Shown here in pieces: positions 1 through 6,913 of a stretch of DNA of 9,234 nucleotides (position 1 is the stretch's first letter; every line of letters begins with the position of its first letter). The stretch is taken from contig SLQM01000191.1 of the NCBI GenBank assembly GCA_007131435.1, forward strand, positions 1 to 9,234, read 5' to 3'. The position numbers were made by a program, and so were the translations under genes. This stretch comes from Syntrophomonadaceae bacterium. GTDB lineage: Bacteria > Bacillota > Dethiobacteria > DTU022. The notes under the pieces are model-generated. The model ran no database searches. It was given only the letters and a program-made list of their open reading frames with translations, and was not told the DNA's origin.

Positions 1-33
1 CAATTAATGTAACAATTAATGTAACAATTAATG
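1..33 (+). repeat. 12-bp tandem repeat at the visible 5' end of fdhA
   Basis: The unit CAATTAATGTAA occurs at 1-12 and 13-24 and is followed by nine matching bases at 25-33, about 2.75 perfect copies, possibly more beyond the left edge. In the fdhA frame it encodes repeated Ile-Asn-Val-Thr directly before the Ile-Asn-Gly that normally opens the 2Fe-2S domain. It is a multiple of three, so changes in copy number would keep the frame. Each full copy also contains ATG directly followed by TAA in another frame. Confidence 0.8.
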
Positions 34-2444
34 GCCGGGATATTTCAGTTGAACCGGGAACAACTATCTTACAGGCTGCCCGGCTTCTTGGAATAGACAT
101 CCCCACTCTCTGCCATGACCCGGAACTTGCTCCAAACGGTGCATGCCGGATCTGTGTTGTAGAAGTGGAGAATGCCCGTGCCCTGCTTGCTTCATGCGTA
201 GCGCCTGTTGCCCCGGAAATGGTAATCCATACAGAATCCGAGCGTGTAATTAGCGCCCGAAAAGGAATACTAAATCTTTTAGTAGCCAATCACCCTTTGG
301 TCTGTATTACATGTGAAAAAACCGGCGACTGCAGGCTGCAGGATTACTGTTACCGCTACGGTGTAGCGGACAGTGAGTTTTCAGGAGATAGAAAGGAACT
401 GCCGCTTGATGATACCAATCTGTTTTTCGTTCGCGATATGAATAAATGCATATTGTGCGGTATCTGCGTTGGAAAGTGCCAGGAAGTAGTGGGGGCCGGA
501 GCTATTGATTTTACCAGGCGCGGCTTTGTATCCAATGTTGGACCGGCATTTGAAGACTCAATTGAAGAGTCAAGCTGCGTATTCTGTGGACTCTGTATTG
601 ATAGCTGTCCGGTAGGGGCTCTAATACCAAAATCAGCAGTAGGCAAAGGCCGCCCCTGGGAAGTGTCGCAGGTTAAGTCAGTCTGTCCTTATTGCAGCGT
701 GGGCTGTAATATGAACCTGCATGTCAAGGATAACAGGGTGATAGGGGTTTCACCGGTGAAAGAAGGAACGGTTAACCGTGGTCATCTTTGTGTGCGGGGC
801 AAATTTGGCTGGGATTACCTGCAGAGCAGTGACCGTTTGACAGCACCCTTAATTAAATCTAATGGTGTATTTGTAAAAGTAAGTTGGGAAGAAGCGCTTG
901 GCTATATAGTTGATAATTTTGAAGAAGTTATGAAACGCTATGGATCTCATGCCCTGATGGGGATCTGTTCTCCCAAGGTTAGCAATGAAGAAAGCTTCTT
1001 ATTTCAAAAGCTAATGCGTTCACTTGGCACAAATAATGTGGACAGCTATACAAGACACTGCCATGCTCCATCGGTGGATGGCTTAATGAAGGCTTTTGGC
1101 AGTGCTGCTATGACTAACAGCATTGAAGAGCTAAGCAGAACCGATGCGGTGCTGGTAATAGAGGCAGATCCCGATGCTACCCATCCTGTACTAAGCTACA
1201 GGGTTCGTGAAGCAGCCAGAAAGGGAGCAGGACTTGTTGTTGCCAATAACCAGGATACAACCCTTGGAGATATTGCAGGCGGCAATCTGCTCTACAAGCC
1301 TGGAACAGCAGTTGCCCTGGTAAATGGCATGGCTAATGTCATAATCTCCGAGAACCTGCATGACCTTGAATTTATTGAAAAGCGGACAGAAGGGTTTAAA
1401 GCTTACAGCGATATTATTGCCGGTTATACTCCTCAAGAGGTATCTGAAATCACCGGCTTAAAAGAAAATTTAATTTATGAAGCTGCCAGGATTTATGCCA
1501 GTGCAGAAAAAGCTGCCATCGTATCTACTGTTGGCGTGGAAAAGGAATCGGGCAACCAGGATCTTGTGCTGGCTATTGCCAACCTTGCCCTCCTGACAGG
1601 CAACCTGGGGCGGGAATCAACAGGACTCTACCTGCCCTATGGGGAGAACAACCTGCAGGGGATTGCTGATATGGGGGCTCTGCCAAACTTGCTGAGCGGT
1701 TATCAACACCTGGATGATAAAGCTGTCCGTGATAAATTCATGCGCAGCTGGGGCTTCCAGTTTTCAGACCAGTCCGGCCTAACAGCAGCCCGGGCATTTG
1801 AACTTGGCAGCCGGTCAGGGATAAAAGCCATGTATATCCTTGATGAAAACCCTGCCAGTTGTGCCGGGGACTATTCCGGGACAAAAAACTTCTTGGAAGG
1901 ACTTGATTTTCTCGTTGTCCAGGATATTTTTATGACTGAAACAGCGTCCATGGCAGATATTGTCCTTCCTGCTGCCGGCTTTGCCGAACATACGGGAACC
2001 TACACCAGCACCGAAAGGCGTGTTCAGCTTAGCATTGCCGCAGTTCAGCCACCGGGCGAGGCATATCCCGGCTGGGCTATTATTGCCGAACTGGCAGGTT
2101 GGTTCGGATTTGAATGGGACTATGAGGGCCCGGAAGATGTTTTTGATGAGATCGCGCACCTTACGCCGCAATATGAAGGAATATCTTACAGCCGCCTGGC
2201 TGAAGGAAGCCTGCAGTGGCCATGCAAAGACAAGGGTCATCCCGGTACACAATATCTTTACGATGGACGTTTCAGCCGCGGCCTGGGCCTGTTTACGCCG
2301 GTTACTTACCTGCCGGAAGATGAAAAATGTAAAGCGGACCAGCAGTCTCTGTGTTTTGTTGACAGCCACTCCTGCCAGTGCGGCAGTGAGAGTATGAGCA
2401 AACGCTCTATAATAGAAAACTTTATTAATCATTGCAGGAGGTAG
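3..2444 (+). CDS. fdhA: Formate dehydrogenase large (alpha) subunit, 5'-partial and apparently truncated at the C-terminus
   Basis: Molybdopterin enzyme oxidising formate to CO2 (or the reverse), presumably cytoplasmic and working with NADH- or ferredoxin-linked subunits encoded upstream. The frame is open to the left edge, so the start lies outside; 813 codons are visible (numbered from base 3). Domains in order: a 2Fe-2S ferredoxin domain (C37, C48, C51, C65); a NuoG-type His/Cys cluster (H97, C101, C104, C110); two 4Fe-4S motifs (C149/152/155/159 and C192/195/198/202); the Mo-enzyme 4Fe-4S domain (C228, C231, C235, C263, then K267); and the molybdopterin domain. The active site is RHCHAPSVDG with C353 (TGC at 1059-1061), so this is a Cys rather than a selenocysteine enzyme. 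Typical family similarity runs to LPEDE (ending at 2324). The expected C-terminal dinucleotide-binding domain, roughly 110-120 residues, is missing and replaced by a 39-residue tail with five Cys. The stop overlaps the RBS of the next gene. Identity is firm; activity is uncertain because of the truncation. Confidence 0.93.
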   Translation: MNVTINVTINGRDISVEPGTTILQAARLLGIDIPTLCHDPELAPNGACRICVVEVENARALLASCVAPVAPEMVIHTESERVISARKGILNLLVANHPLVCITCEKTGDCRLQDYCYRYGVADSEFSGDRKELPLDDTNLFFVRDMNKCILCGICVGKCQEVVGAGAIDFTRRGFVSNVGPAFEDSIEESSCVFCGLCIDSCPVGALIPKSAVGKGRPWEVSQVKSVCPYCSVGCNMNLHVKDNRVIGVSPVKEGTVNRGHLCVRGKFGWDYLQSSDRLTAPLIKSNGVFVKVSWEEALGYIVDNFEEVMKRYGSHALMGICSPKVSNEESFLFQKLMRSLGTNNVDSYTRHCHAPSVDGLMKAFGSAAMTNSIEELSRTDAVLVIEADPDATHPVLSYRVREAARKGAGLVVANNQDTTLGDIAGGNLLYKPGTAVALVNGMANVIISENLHDLEFIEKRTEGFKAYSDIIAGYTPQEVSEITGLKENLIYEAARIYASAEKAAIVSTVGVEKESGNQDLVLAIANLALLTGNLGRESTGLYLPYGENNLQGIADMGALPNLLSGYQHLDDKAVRDKFMRSWGFQFSDQSGLTAARAFELGSRSGIKAMYILDENPASCAGDYSGTKNFLEGLDFLVVQDIFMTETASMADIVLPAAGFAEHTGTYTSTERRVQLSIAAVQPPGEAYPGWAIIAELAGWFGFEWDYEGPEDVFDEIAHLTPQYEGISYSRLAEGSLQWPCKDKGHPGTQYLYDGRFSRGLGLFTPVTYLPEDEKCKADQQSLCFVDSHSCQCGSESMSKRSIIENFINHCRR
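2408..2413 (+). promoter_or_regulatory. Possible -10 element upstream of the beta-glucosidase gene
   Basis: A consensus TATAAT lies 36 bases before the bglA start, inside the atypical tail of fdhA. The hexamer at the proper -35 distance (AGTGAG, 2385-2390) is poor. A consensus TTGACA exists at 2359-2364 but is 43 bases away, too far to pair with it. It could be a remnant of the glucosidase gene's own upstream region, or chance. Confidence 0.25.
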
Positions 2445-2449
2445 CATAG

Positions 2450-3802
2450 ATGGCCAGGTATATATTTCCAGAAGATTTTCTCTGGGGGGCAGCTACTGCT
2501 TCGTACCAGATTGAAGGTGCCCATGATGAAGACGGAAAGGGAGAATCTATCTGGGACCGTTTTTCTCATACTCCGGGGAAGATCTGGGATGAAGAAACAG
2601 GTGATGTTACCTGTAATCATTACCATCTTTACAGGGAAGATGTTGAAATGATGGCCGACTTAGGGCTTAATGCTTACCGTTTTTCAATATCCTGGCCCCG
2701 GATATTTCCCGGTGGAGGAGGAAAACCTAACCTTAAAGGGCTGGATTTTTATCGCCGCCTGGTGGAAAAACTGCACCAGCATAATATCAAACCAGCCGTA
2801 ACTCTTTACCACTGGGATTTGCCCCAGGCCCTGCAGGATAAAGGTGGATGGAACAACCGTGATACAGCAAACTATTTTGCAGATTATGCTTCATTCCTTT
2901 TTCAAAGCCTTGACCTTCCGGTAGACAGGTGGATTACTTTAAATGAACCCTGGGTAGTTGCATACCTCGGGCATGCATTTGGTATTCATGCTCCCGGGCT
3001 GAGTGATTTTTCAACCGCTCTCCAGGTCGGCCACAACCTTCTTTTGGGCCATGGGTTGGCGGTAAGACGTTTTCGCGATGCAAAGCGCGATGGTGAACCG
3101 ATAGGTATAACTTTAAACCTGGCCCCGGTACAACCATACTCAGACAGCGATGAAGATGCCAGGGCGGCAAAAAATACTGACGGCTTTATGAACCGTTGGT
3201 TTTTGGATCCCCTTTTCAAGGGCACTTATCCGCAGGATATGGTTGACATTTTTTCCAGGGCTTTTACACTGCCTGAAACAAGCGCTGGGGATGATGCTCT
3301 TATTTCGGAGCCGGTTGATTTTCTCGGTATCAATAATTACACCAGGGTTTTGGTGAAAGCTTCAGCTTCTGAAGATGATTTTATGGGTAATCCGGTTAAT
3401 CCGTCTGAATCTGAATACACCGAAATGGGTTGGGAAGTTTATCCCCGCGGCCTTTATGAACTGCTTGTCAGGGTGCACCGCGACTATGGCCCCCTGCCTC
3501 TCTACGTAACAGAGAACGGTGCTGCATTTGAGGATAAACTGCAAAAAGACAAGACTGTTAACGATGAGCGCAGGATAAACTACCTGCAGGGTTACCTGCT
3601 TGAATGCTGGAACGCCCTCGAACAAGGAGTGCCCCTGAAAGGTTATTATGTATGGACCTGGATGGATAATTTTGAGTGGGCTTTTGGTTACAGTAAAAGG
3701 TTTGGCCTGGTTTATATTGACTATGCCACAAGTAAGCGTTATCCCAAAAACAGCGCCTACTGGTATAAAAAAGTTATCAGCTGTAATGGCCTGGAAATAT
3801 AA
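2450..3802 (+). CDS. bglA: Beta-glucosidase, glycoside hydrolase family 1
   Basis: Retaining beta-glycosidase that releases the terminal non-reducing sugar from cellobiose-like or aryl beta-glucosides. At 450 residues it is full length for the family. The N-terminal signature FLWGAATASYQIEGA is at residues 10-24. The acid/base glutamate is E166 in TLNEPW and the nucleophile is E355 in YVTENG. Sugar-binding residues include Q20, H121, N165, N296 and E409-W410 in DNFEWAFGY. The E-W pair points to unphosphorylated sugars rather than 6-phospho-glucosides. There is no signal peptide, so it should be cytoplasmic and depend on a transporter not encoded here. The start is ATG with AGGAGG at 2436-2441, eight bases upstream; this site overlaps the fdhA stop, so translation may be coupled. 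Its position between fdhA and fdhD has no metabolic logic and suggests insertion. Substrate preference among beta-glucoside, galactoside or fucoside cannot be read from sequence alone. Confidence 0.95.
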   Translation: MARYIFPEDFLWGAATASYQIEGAHDEDGKGESIWDRFSHTPGKIWDEETGDVTCNHYHLYREDVEMMADLGLNAYRFSISWPRIFPGGGGKPNLKGLDFYRRLVEKLHQHNIKPAVTLYHWDLPQALQDKGGWNNRDTANYFADYASFLFQSLDLPVDRWITLNEPWVVAYLGHAFGIHAPGLSDFSTALQVGHNLLLGHGLAVRRFRDAKRDGEPIGITLNLAPVQPYSDSDEDARAAKNTDGFMNRWFLDPLFKGTYPQDMVDIFSRAFTLPETSAGDDALISEPVDFLGINNYTRVLVKASASEDDFMGNPVNPSESEYTEMGWEVYPRGLYELLVRVHRDYGPLPLYVTENGAAFEDKLQKDKTVNDERRINYLQGYLLECWNALEQGVPLKGYYVWTWMDNFEWAFGYSKRFGLVYIDYATSKRYPKNSAYWYKKVISCNGLEI

Positions 3803-3807
3803 AGGGG
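3801..3807 (+). promoter_or_regulatory. Ribosome binding site deciding the fdhD GTG start
   Basis: AAAGGGG overlaps the last bases of the bglA stop codon and lies eight bases before GTG at 3816. It is the only reasonable Shine-Dalgarno-like site near the possible in-frame starts (ATG 3786, GTG 3816), which favours the 262-residue product. Confidence 0.6.
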
Positions 3808-3815
3808 TTAAAAAT

Positions 3816-4604
3816 GTGGAGCATGAGAGGTTTATTTCAAAAAGGATAACAAAAATCAGGGGAAATGAAAGAACAGAAACAGAAGATTATATCACCGTTG
3901 AATCCCCGGTTACAATTTACCTTAATGGAAATGAGCTGGTTACCCTTTTATGCACGCCTGAAAAAATCGATCTTCTTGCCATCGGTTTTTTGCGCTCAGA
4001 AGGGCTGCTATCGCATCATGATGAAGTGGAGTCCCTGCGCATTGATGAAGAGCAGGGTTTTGTATATGTAGAGCTGAAAGAGAAAACAGGGCTGGCGGAA
4101 AAACTTTATGGAAAAAGAACAGTCACTTCAGGGTGCGGTAAGGGGACTGTTTTTTTTAACGTGCTTGATTCACTGCGCAGTAAACCTTTAACCGGCAAGC
4201 TGGTATTAGATACAGCAACTGTTATCAGCTTGATTAATGAGCTTCAGCAGAAATCTGAACTATTTAGAATTACCGGAGGAGTGCACAGCGCAGCCCTGGC
4301 AGATAAAAGCGGTATTCTTTTTTTTCATGAAGATATCGGGCGCCACAATGCTATAGATAAAATTATCGGGGAATGTATATTAGCCGGTATATCAACCCGG
4401 GATAAAATAATTATTTCCAGCGGTCGCTTAAGCTCAGAGATCCTGTTGAAAGCAGCCAAGCTGGAAATTCAACTGATTTTATCAAGGTCTGCCCCTACAT
4501 CCCTGACCATAGATCTTGCTGATTCTCTTAATATTACCCTGGTCGGTTTTATCAGGGGCAGCCGGATGAATGTCTATACCCACAAGTGGCGGGTGGCGAA
4601 CTAA
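3816..4604 (+). CDS. fdhD: FdhD, sulfur carrier/sulfurtransferase for formate dehydrogenase maturation
   Basis: FdhD passes sulfur from a cysteine desulfurase to the molybdenum cofactor, a step required for formate dehydrogenase activity; it fits the fdhA gene upstream. With the GTG start at 3816 the protein has 262 residues, the usual size. That start has AAAGGGG at 3801-3807, eight bases upstream. An in-frame ATG at 3786 lies inside bglA and has no RBS, and still earlier starts would give an implausible N-terminus. Family motifs: the cysteine loop TSGCGKG (C107), TGGVHSAA (153-160), HEDIGRHNAIDKIIG (171-185), SSGRLSSEILLKAA (201-214), and APTSLTIDLADSL followed by TLVGFIRG. The loop has one cysteine, whereas E. 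coli FdhD has a CxxC pair; single-Cys versions are believed to occur in the family. The gap to bglA is 13 bases, so the genes are probably co-transcribed. The coding end overlaps the convergent neighbour by four bases. Confidence 0.93.
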   Translation: MEHERFISKRITKIRGNERTETEDYITVESPVTIYLNGNELVTLLCTPEKIDLLAIGFLRSEGLLSHHDEVESLRIDEEQGFVYVELKEKTGLAEKLYGKRTVTSGCGKGTVFFNVLDSLRSKPLTGKLVLDTATVISLINELQQKSELFRITGGVHSAALADKSGILFFHEDIGRHNAIDKIIGECILAGISTRDKIIISSGRLSSEILLKAAKLEIQLILSRSAPTSLTIDLADSLNITLVGFIRGSRMNVYTHKWRVAN

Positions 4605-5488
4605 TCAGTATCCTGGGCAATAATTTTGCGCAGCGAAACTTTATCGCTGTATAACACTTCGTCATAGTAAAGCTTCTTGGCATATACATTTACTGCATCC
4701 AGGTAAAAACCGGTTTGATATTCGATCTCTTCCTTCAGGGTTTGTTGGACCTCTTTTAACAGGGCATCAAGCCTCATTCCCGGAATTTTTACCAGGTCTA
4801 TCGCTAAATCCACATTGAGGACAACCTTGCTCCTGCCGTTTTCCAGGTCATTAAAGATTACTTTATGAATTCCCGGCTGCTCTGATGCGATATGTTCAAC
4901 CAGGTCGTTGATTACATGTTCGGCAATGTAAAAGCTGCCGAGCGTGCTGAAAACGGGCCGGATAACAGACCGTTCAACAGTGGCTCCATCTAACTGTGAT
5001 GAGGGTATGCTGAAAAAAGATCTTAAAGGGTCAATTAGGTAGCCGGGGAATTCTTTCTTAATGGCAAATGTAGGTAAAGGTATTACGTGCCGGTTTTCCT
5101 TTGCTCTCACTGCCAGGGCAGCCCTGATCGATTCCGGGTCTGATACCTCTTCGATCGTGAAGCTTATGGAGGGCCCGGGTAGGCCGAGATTCTCTGCTAT
5201 TACTTCCGTCATTCGCCTGGATGTGCCTATGATTAATAATTTTTGTGGTTTTATATAGTCAAGTTTTTCCTTAACCTGGGCAGCATGTTCGGGATCTTTG
5301 AACAGGGCCCTTTTGATTGCCCCGTACCTTGTGTTTTCCCTTTTTGCAGATCTGCCAGCAAGGTTCATATTGCCCTTGATCAGTAAACCGTCATCTATTA
5401 TATAATCTATTTCGTATTCCTTTGCCAGCACCGGAGCCCTGTGGCTTTTACCCGTGCCGCTGTGACCGATTAACGCGTATATTTCCAT
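4601..5488 (-). CDS. P-loop nucleotide-binding protein with a C-terminal Asp23/Gls24-like domain; function unknown
   Basis: A 295-residue cytoplasmic protein with no signal peptide or membrane segment. Residues 8-15 (GHSGTGKS) form a Walker A loop after a short hydrophobic strand. IDDGLLIKG (31-39) supplies acidic residues that could bind metal, and KLLIIGTSRRM (83-93) looks like another core strand, so residues 1-160 resemble a small P-loop kinase or ATPase. Residues 184-275 resemble an Asp23/Gls24 domain: YIAEHVINDLVEHIAS, PGIHKV, then NVDLAIDLVKIPGMRL and a VQQTLKEEIEYQTG helix ending in DAVNVYAKKL. No established function is known to me; a role in envelope or stress physiology would be inference from the second domain alone. 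The start is ATG at 5488-5486 with GAGGTGG (5505-5499) ten bases upstream. It runs against fdhD and is divergent from aroA, so it is probably its own transcription unit. Confidence 0.85.
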   Translation of the reverse strand: MEIYALIGHSGTGKSHRAPVLAKEYEIDYIIDDGLLIKGNMNLAGRSAKRENTRYGAIKRALFKDPEHAAQVKEKLDYIKPQKLLIIGTSRRMTEVIAENLGLPGPSISFTIEEVSDPESIRAALAVRAKENRHVIPLPTFAIKKEFPGYLIDPLRSFFSIPSSQLDGATVERSVIRPVFSTLGSFYIAEHVINDLVEHIASEQPGIHKVIFNDLENGRSKVVLNVDLAIDLVKIPGMRLDALLKEVQQTLKEEIEYQTGFYLDAVNVYAKKLYYDEVLYSDKVSLRKIIAQDTD

Positions 5489-5518
5489 CTAACCACATCC
5501 ACCTCAAATTTGGGGTAC

Positions 5519-5548
5519 TTGCGCCCACTGATAAAATTGTTCTATTAT
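5519..5548 (+). promoter_or_regulatory. Possible aroA promoter
   Basis: TTGCGC at 5519-5524 and TATTAT at 5543-5548 are separated by 18 bases, a tolerable sigma-A-type arrangement that would give a leader of roughly 30 bases before aroA. It overlaps the minus-strand TATAAT, so the two divergent promoters could compete. The hexamers are imperfect in an AT-rich stretch, so the call is tentative. Confidence 0.35.
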
Positions 5549-5552
5549 TATA
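5547..5552 (-). promoter_or_regulatory. Possible -10 element for the minus-strand P-loop gene
   Basis: Read on the minus strand this is a consensus TATAAT about 58 bases upstream of the P-loop gene's ATG. The hexamer 17 bases further upstream (ATATAA) is a poor -35. The position in the divergent 99-bp intergenic region suits a promoter for this gene, but the call rests on one hexamer. Confidence 0.35.
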
Positions 5553-5587
5553 ACATAGATAGATAAAACTTATATTAGGAGAAAAAG

Positions 5588-6883
5588 ATGATCATTATAA
5601 CTTCTCCACCCGAACATTTTTTCGGCGAAATGGATCTTCCTGGTGATAAGTCAATTACTCATCGTGCCCTGCTGCTGGGTTCTATTGCGCGTGGTGTAAC
5701 CGAAGTCAGAGGTTTTCTTGATGCCGAAGACTGTCGATCTACCATTGGCTGTTTAAGCAGGCTGGGCGTTAATATTAATATCAGGGGCAGCCGCCTTTTT
5801 GTCCATGGCAGGAGCGCTCAGCTCCAGGCTCCAACTGGAGAACTGGATGCCGGCAATTCTGGCACAACAGCACGGCTCCTGGTCGGCATCCTGGCCGGTT
5901 CATCTTTTGAGTCAGTAATAACAGGTGATAGTTCATTAAAGAAAAGGCCTATGAGGCGTATAGCCGAACCGTTAAGAGCCATGGGAGCCCATATTATAGG
6001 TCCTGATGACGGAGATAATTTGCCCCTGCTGGTAAAGGGTAAGCCGTTAAAAGCTATACATTATAAATCTCCCAAGGCCAGCGCCCAGGTTAAATCGGCT
6101 GTCCTTCTTGCAGCACTGCAGGCTGATGGAGAGACAATTTTTGAGGAGCCCTATCAGAGCAGGGATCATACAGAGTTGATGCTCAAGCACTTTGGCGCCC
6201 GGCTGGACACAGATTCATGCCGGGTAAAAATTAAGGGCAGGCAGAGCCTCCAGGGCAAGCTGGTTCCTGTCCCGGGTGATATATCAACTGCAGCTTTTTT
6301 TATGGTAGCTGCAGCTATAGTGCCTGATTCAGATGTGTTATTGAAAGATGTTGGATTAAACCCTACAAGGACAGGTGTAATAGATGTTTTAAAAGAGATG
6401 GGTGCCGACCTGGAAATTGAAAATCCCAGGAAATGGGGAGTAGAGCCTGTTGCTAATATCCGTATAAAGGGAGGCAGCAGACTAAGAGGTGTAAACATCG
6501 AGGGAGAAATTATACCCCGCCTGATTGATGAGCTGCCAGTTCTTGCTGTAGCTGCTGCTGTTGCCGAAGGTGAAACAGTAATCCGCAATGCAGCTGAACT
6601 ACGGGTTAAAGAGACTGATCGAATTTCTGATTTGACAGCTCAGCTTTCTAGGCTTGGTATTGCTATAAGCGAGAAAGATGATGGCTTTGTTATTAAAGGT
6701 GGGAAGAGGCCTATAGGTGCCGATGTAGACAGCTGCGGCGATCACCGTATTGCCATGGCCCTTGCAGTTGCAGGCCTGGTTGCCAGGGGAGAGACGGCAG
6801 TTAGCGGTGCCGAAGCAGTGAACATTTCTTTCCCCGGTTTTATGCAATCTCTGAGGTCTTTATGCAGCAAAAAAGGTCATTAA
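5588..6883 (+). CDS. aroA: 3-phosphoshikimate 1-carboxyvinyltransferase (EPSP synthase), class II-like
   Basis: Sixth step of the shikimate pathway: joins phosphoenolpyruvate and shikimate 3-phosphate to give EPSP, leading to chorismate and the aromatic amino acids; cytoplasmic. At 431 residues it is full length. Motifs: PGDKSITHR (18-26), GNSGTTARLL (89-98), KKRPMRR (118-124), SAQVKSA (165-171), RDHTE (192-196), NPTRTG (258-263), the catalytic aspartate in IDELP (D314), KETDRI (341-346) and CGDHRIAM (383-390). GDKS, SAQVK, RDHTE and NPTR are the four motifs used to define class II enzymes, usually linked to low glyphosate sensitivity. However, G92 retains the glycine that is alanine in the strongly resistant CP4 enzyme. 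The start is ATG with AGGAG at 5577-5581, six bases upstream. It is followed by hisD after a gap containing a promoter, with no terminator visible. Confidence 0.97.
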   Translation: MIIITSPPEHFFGEMDLPGDKSITHRALLLGSIARGVTEVRGFLDAEDCRSTIGCLSRLGVNINIRGSRLFVHGRSAQLQAPTGELDAGNSGTTARLLVGILAGSSFESVITGDSSLKKRPMRRIAEPLRAMGAHIIGPDDGDNLPLLVKGKPLKAIHYKSPKASAQVKSAVLLAALQADGETIFEEPYQSRDHTELMLKHFGARLDTDSCRVKIKGRQSLQGKLVPVPGDISTAAFFMVAAAIVPDSDVLLKDVGLNPTRTGVIDVLKEMGADLEIENPRKWGVEPVANIRIKGGSRLRGVNIEGEIIPRLIDELPVLAVAAAVAEGETVIRNAAELRVKETDRISDLTAQLSRLGIAISEKDDGFVIKGGKRPIGADVDSCGDHRIAMALAVAGLVARGETAVSGAEAVNISFPGFMQSLRSLCSKKGH

Positions 6884-6884
6884 A

Positions 6885-6913
6885 TTGACGCACCTGTGCT
6901 CTTATGTTAAAAT
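6885..6913 (+). promoter_or_regulatory. Promoter for the hisD-hisB-hisA operon
   Basis: TTGACG (6885-6890) and TAAAAT (6908-6913) are 17 bases apart, a strong match to a sigma-A-type promoter and the best in the window. It starts two bases after the aroA stop codon. Transcription would begin near 6920, leaving a leader of about 60 bases, too short for a T-box riboswitch. The interrupted palindrome GCACCTGTGC (6890-6899), with four-base arms, sits in the spacer and could be an operator half-site pair, though it is short enough to be chance. Confidence 0.65.

Noticed and set aside
1059..1061. Selenocysteine at the FdhA active site
   Set aside because: The codon is TGC, not TGA, and the frame is uninterrupted, so the enzyme uses cysteine.
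2359..2413. TTGACA (2359-2364) and TATAAT (2408-2413) as one strong bglA promoter
   Set aside because: The 43-base spacing is far beyond the 16-19 bases a sigma-A promoter tolerates, so the two cannot work together.
1815..2447. A 210-codon open frame on the minus strand and a 145-codon plus-strand frame (1960-2397) inside fdhA
   Set aside because: Both lie wholly or almost wholly within well-conserved FdhA coding sequence, resemble no family I recognise, and lack credible ribosome binding sites.
3648..3815. An N-terminally extended FdhD beginning inside the beta-glucosidase gene
   Set aside because: The extension is read from the conserved bglA 3' end in another frame, has no RBS, and makes FdhD longer than its family; GTG 3816 fits both the RBS and the length.
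4148..4156. T-run in fdhD as an intrinsic terminator
   Set aside because: It encodes conserved-position residues after the TSGCGKG motif and has no convincing stem immediately before it.
4631..4649. CAGCGA/TCGCTG inverted repeat as a bidirectional terminator after fdhD
   Set aside because: The 6-bp stem with a 7-base loop is inside the P-loop gene's coding region and is followed by no T-run on either strand.
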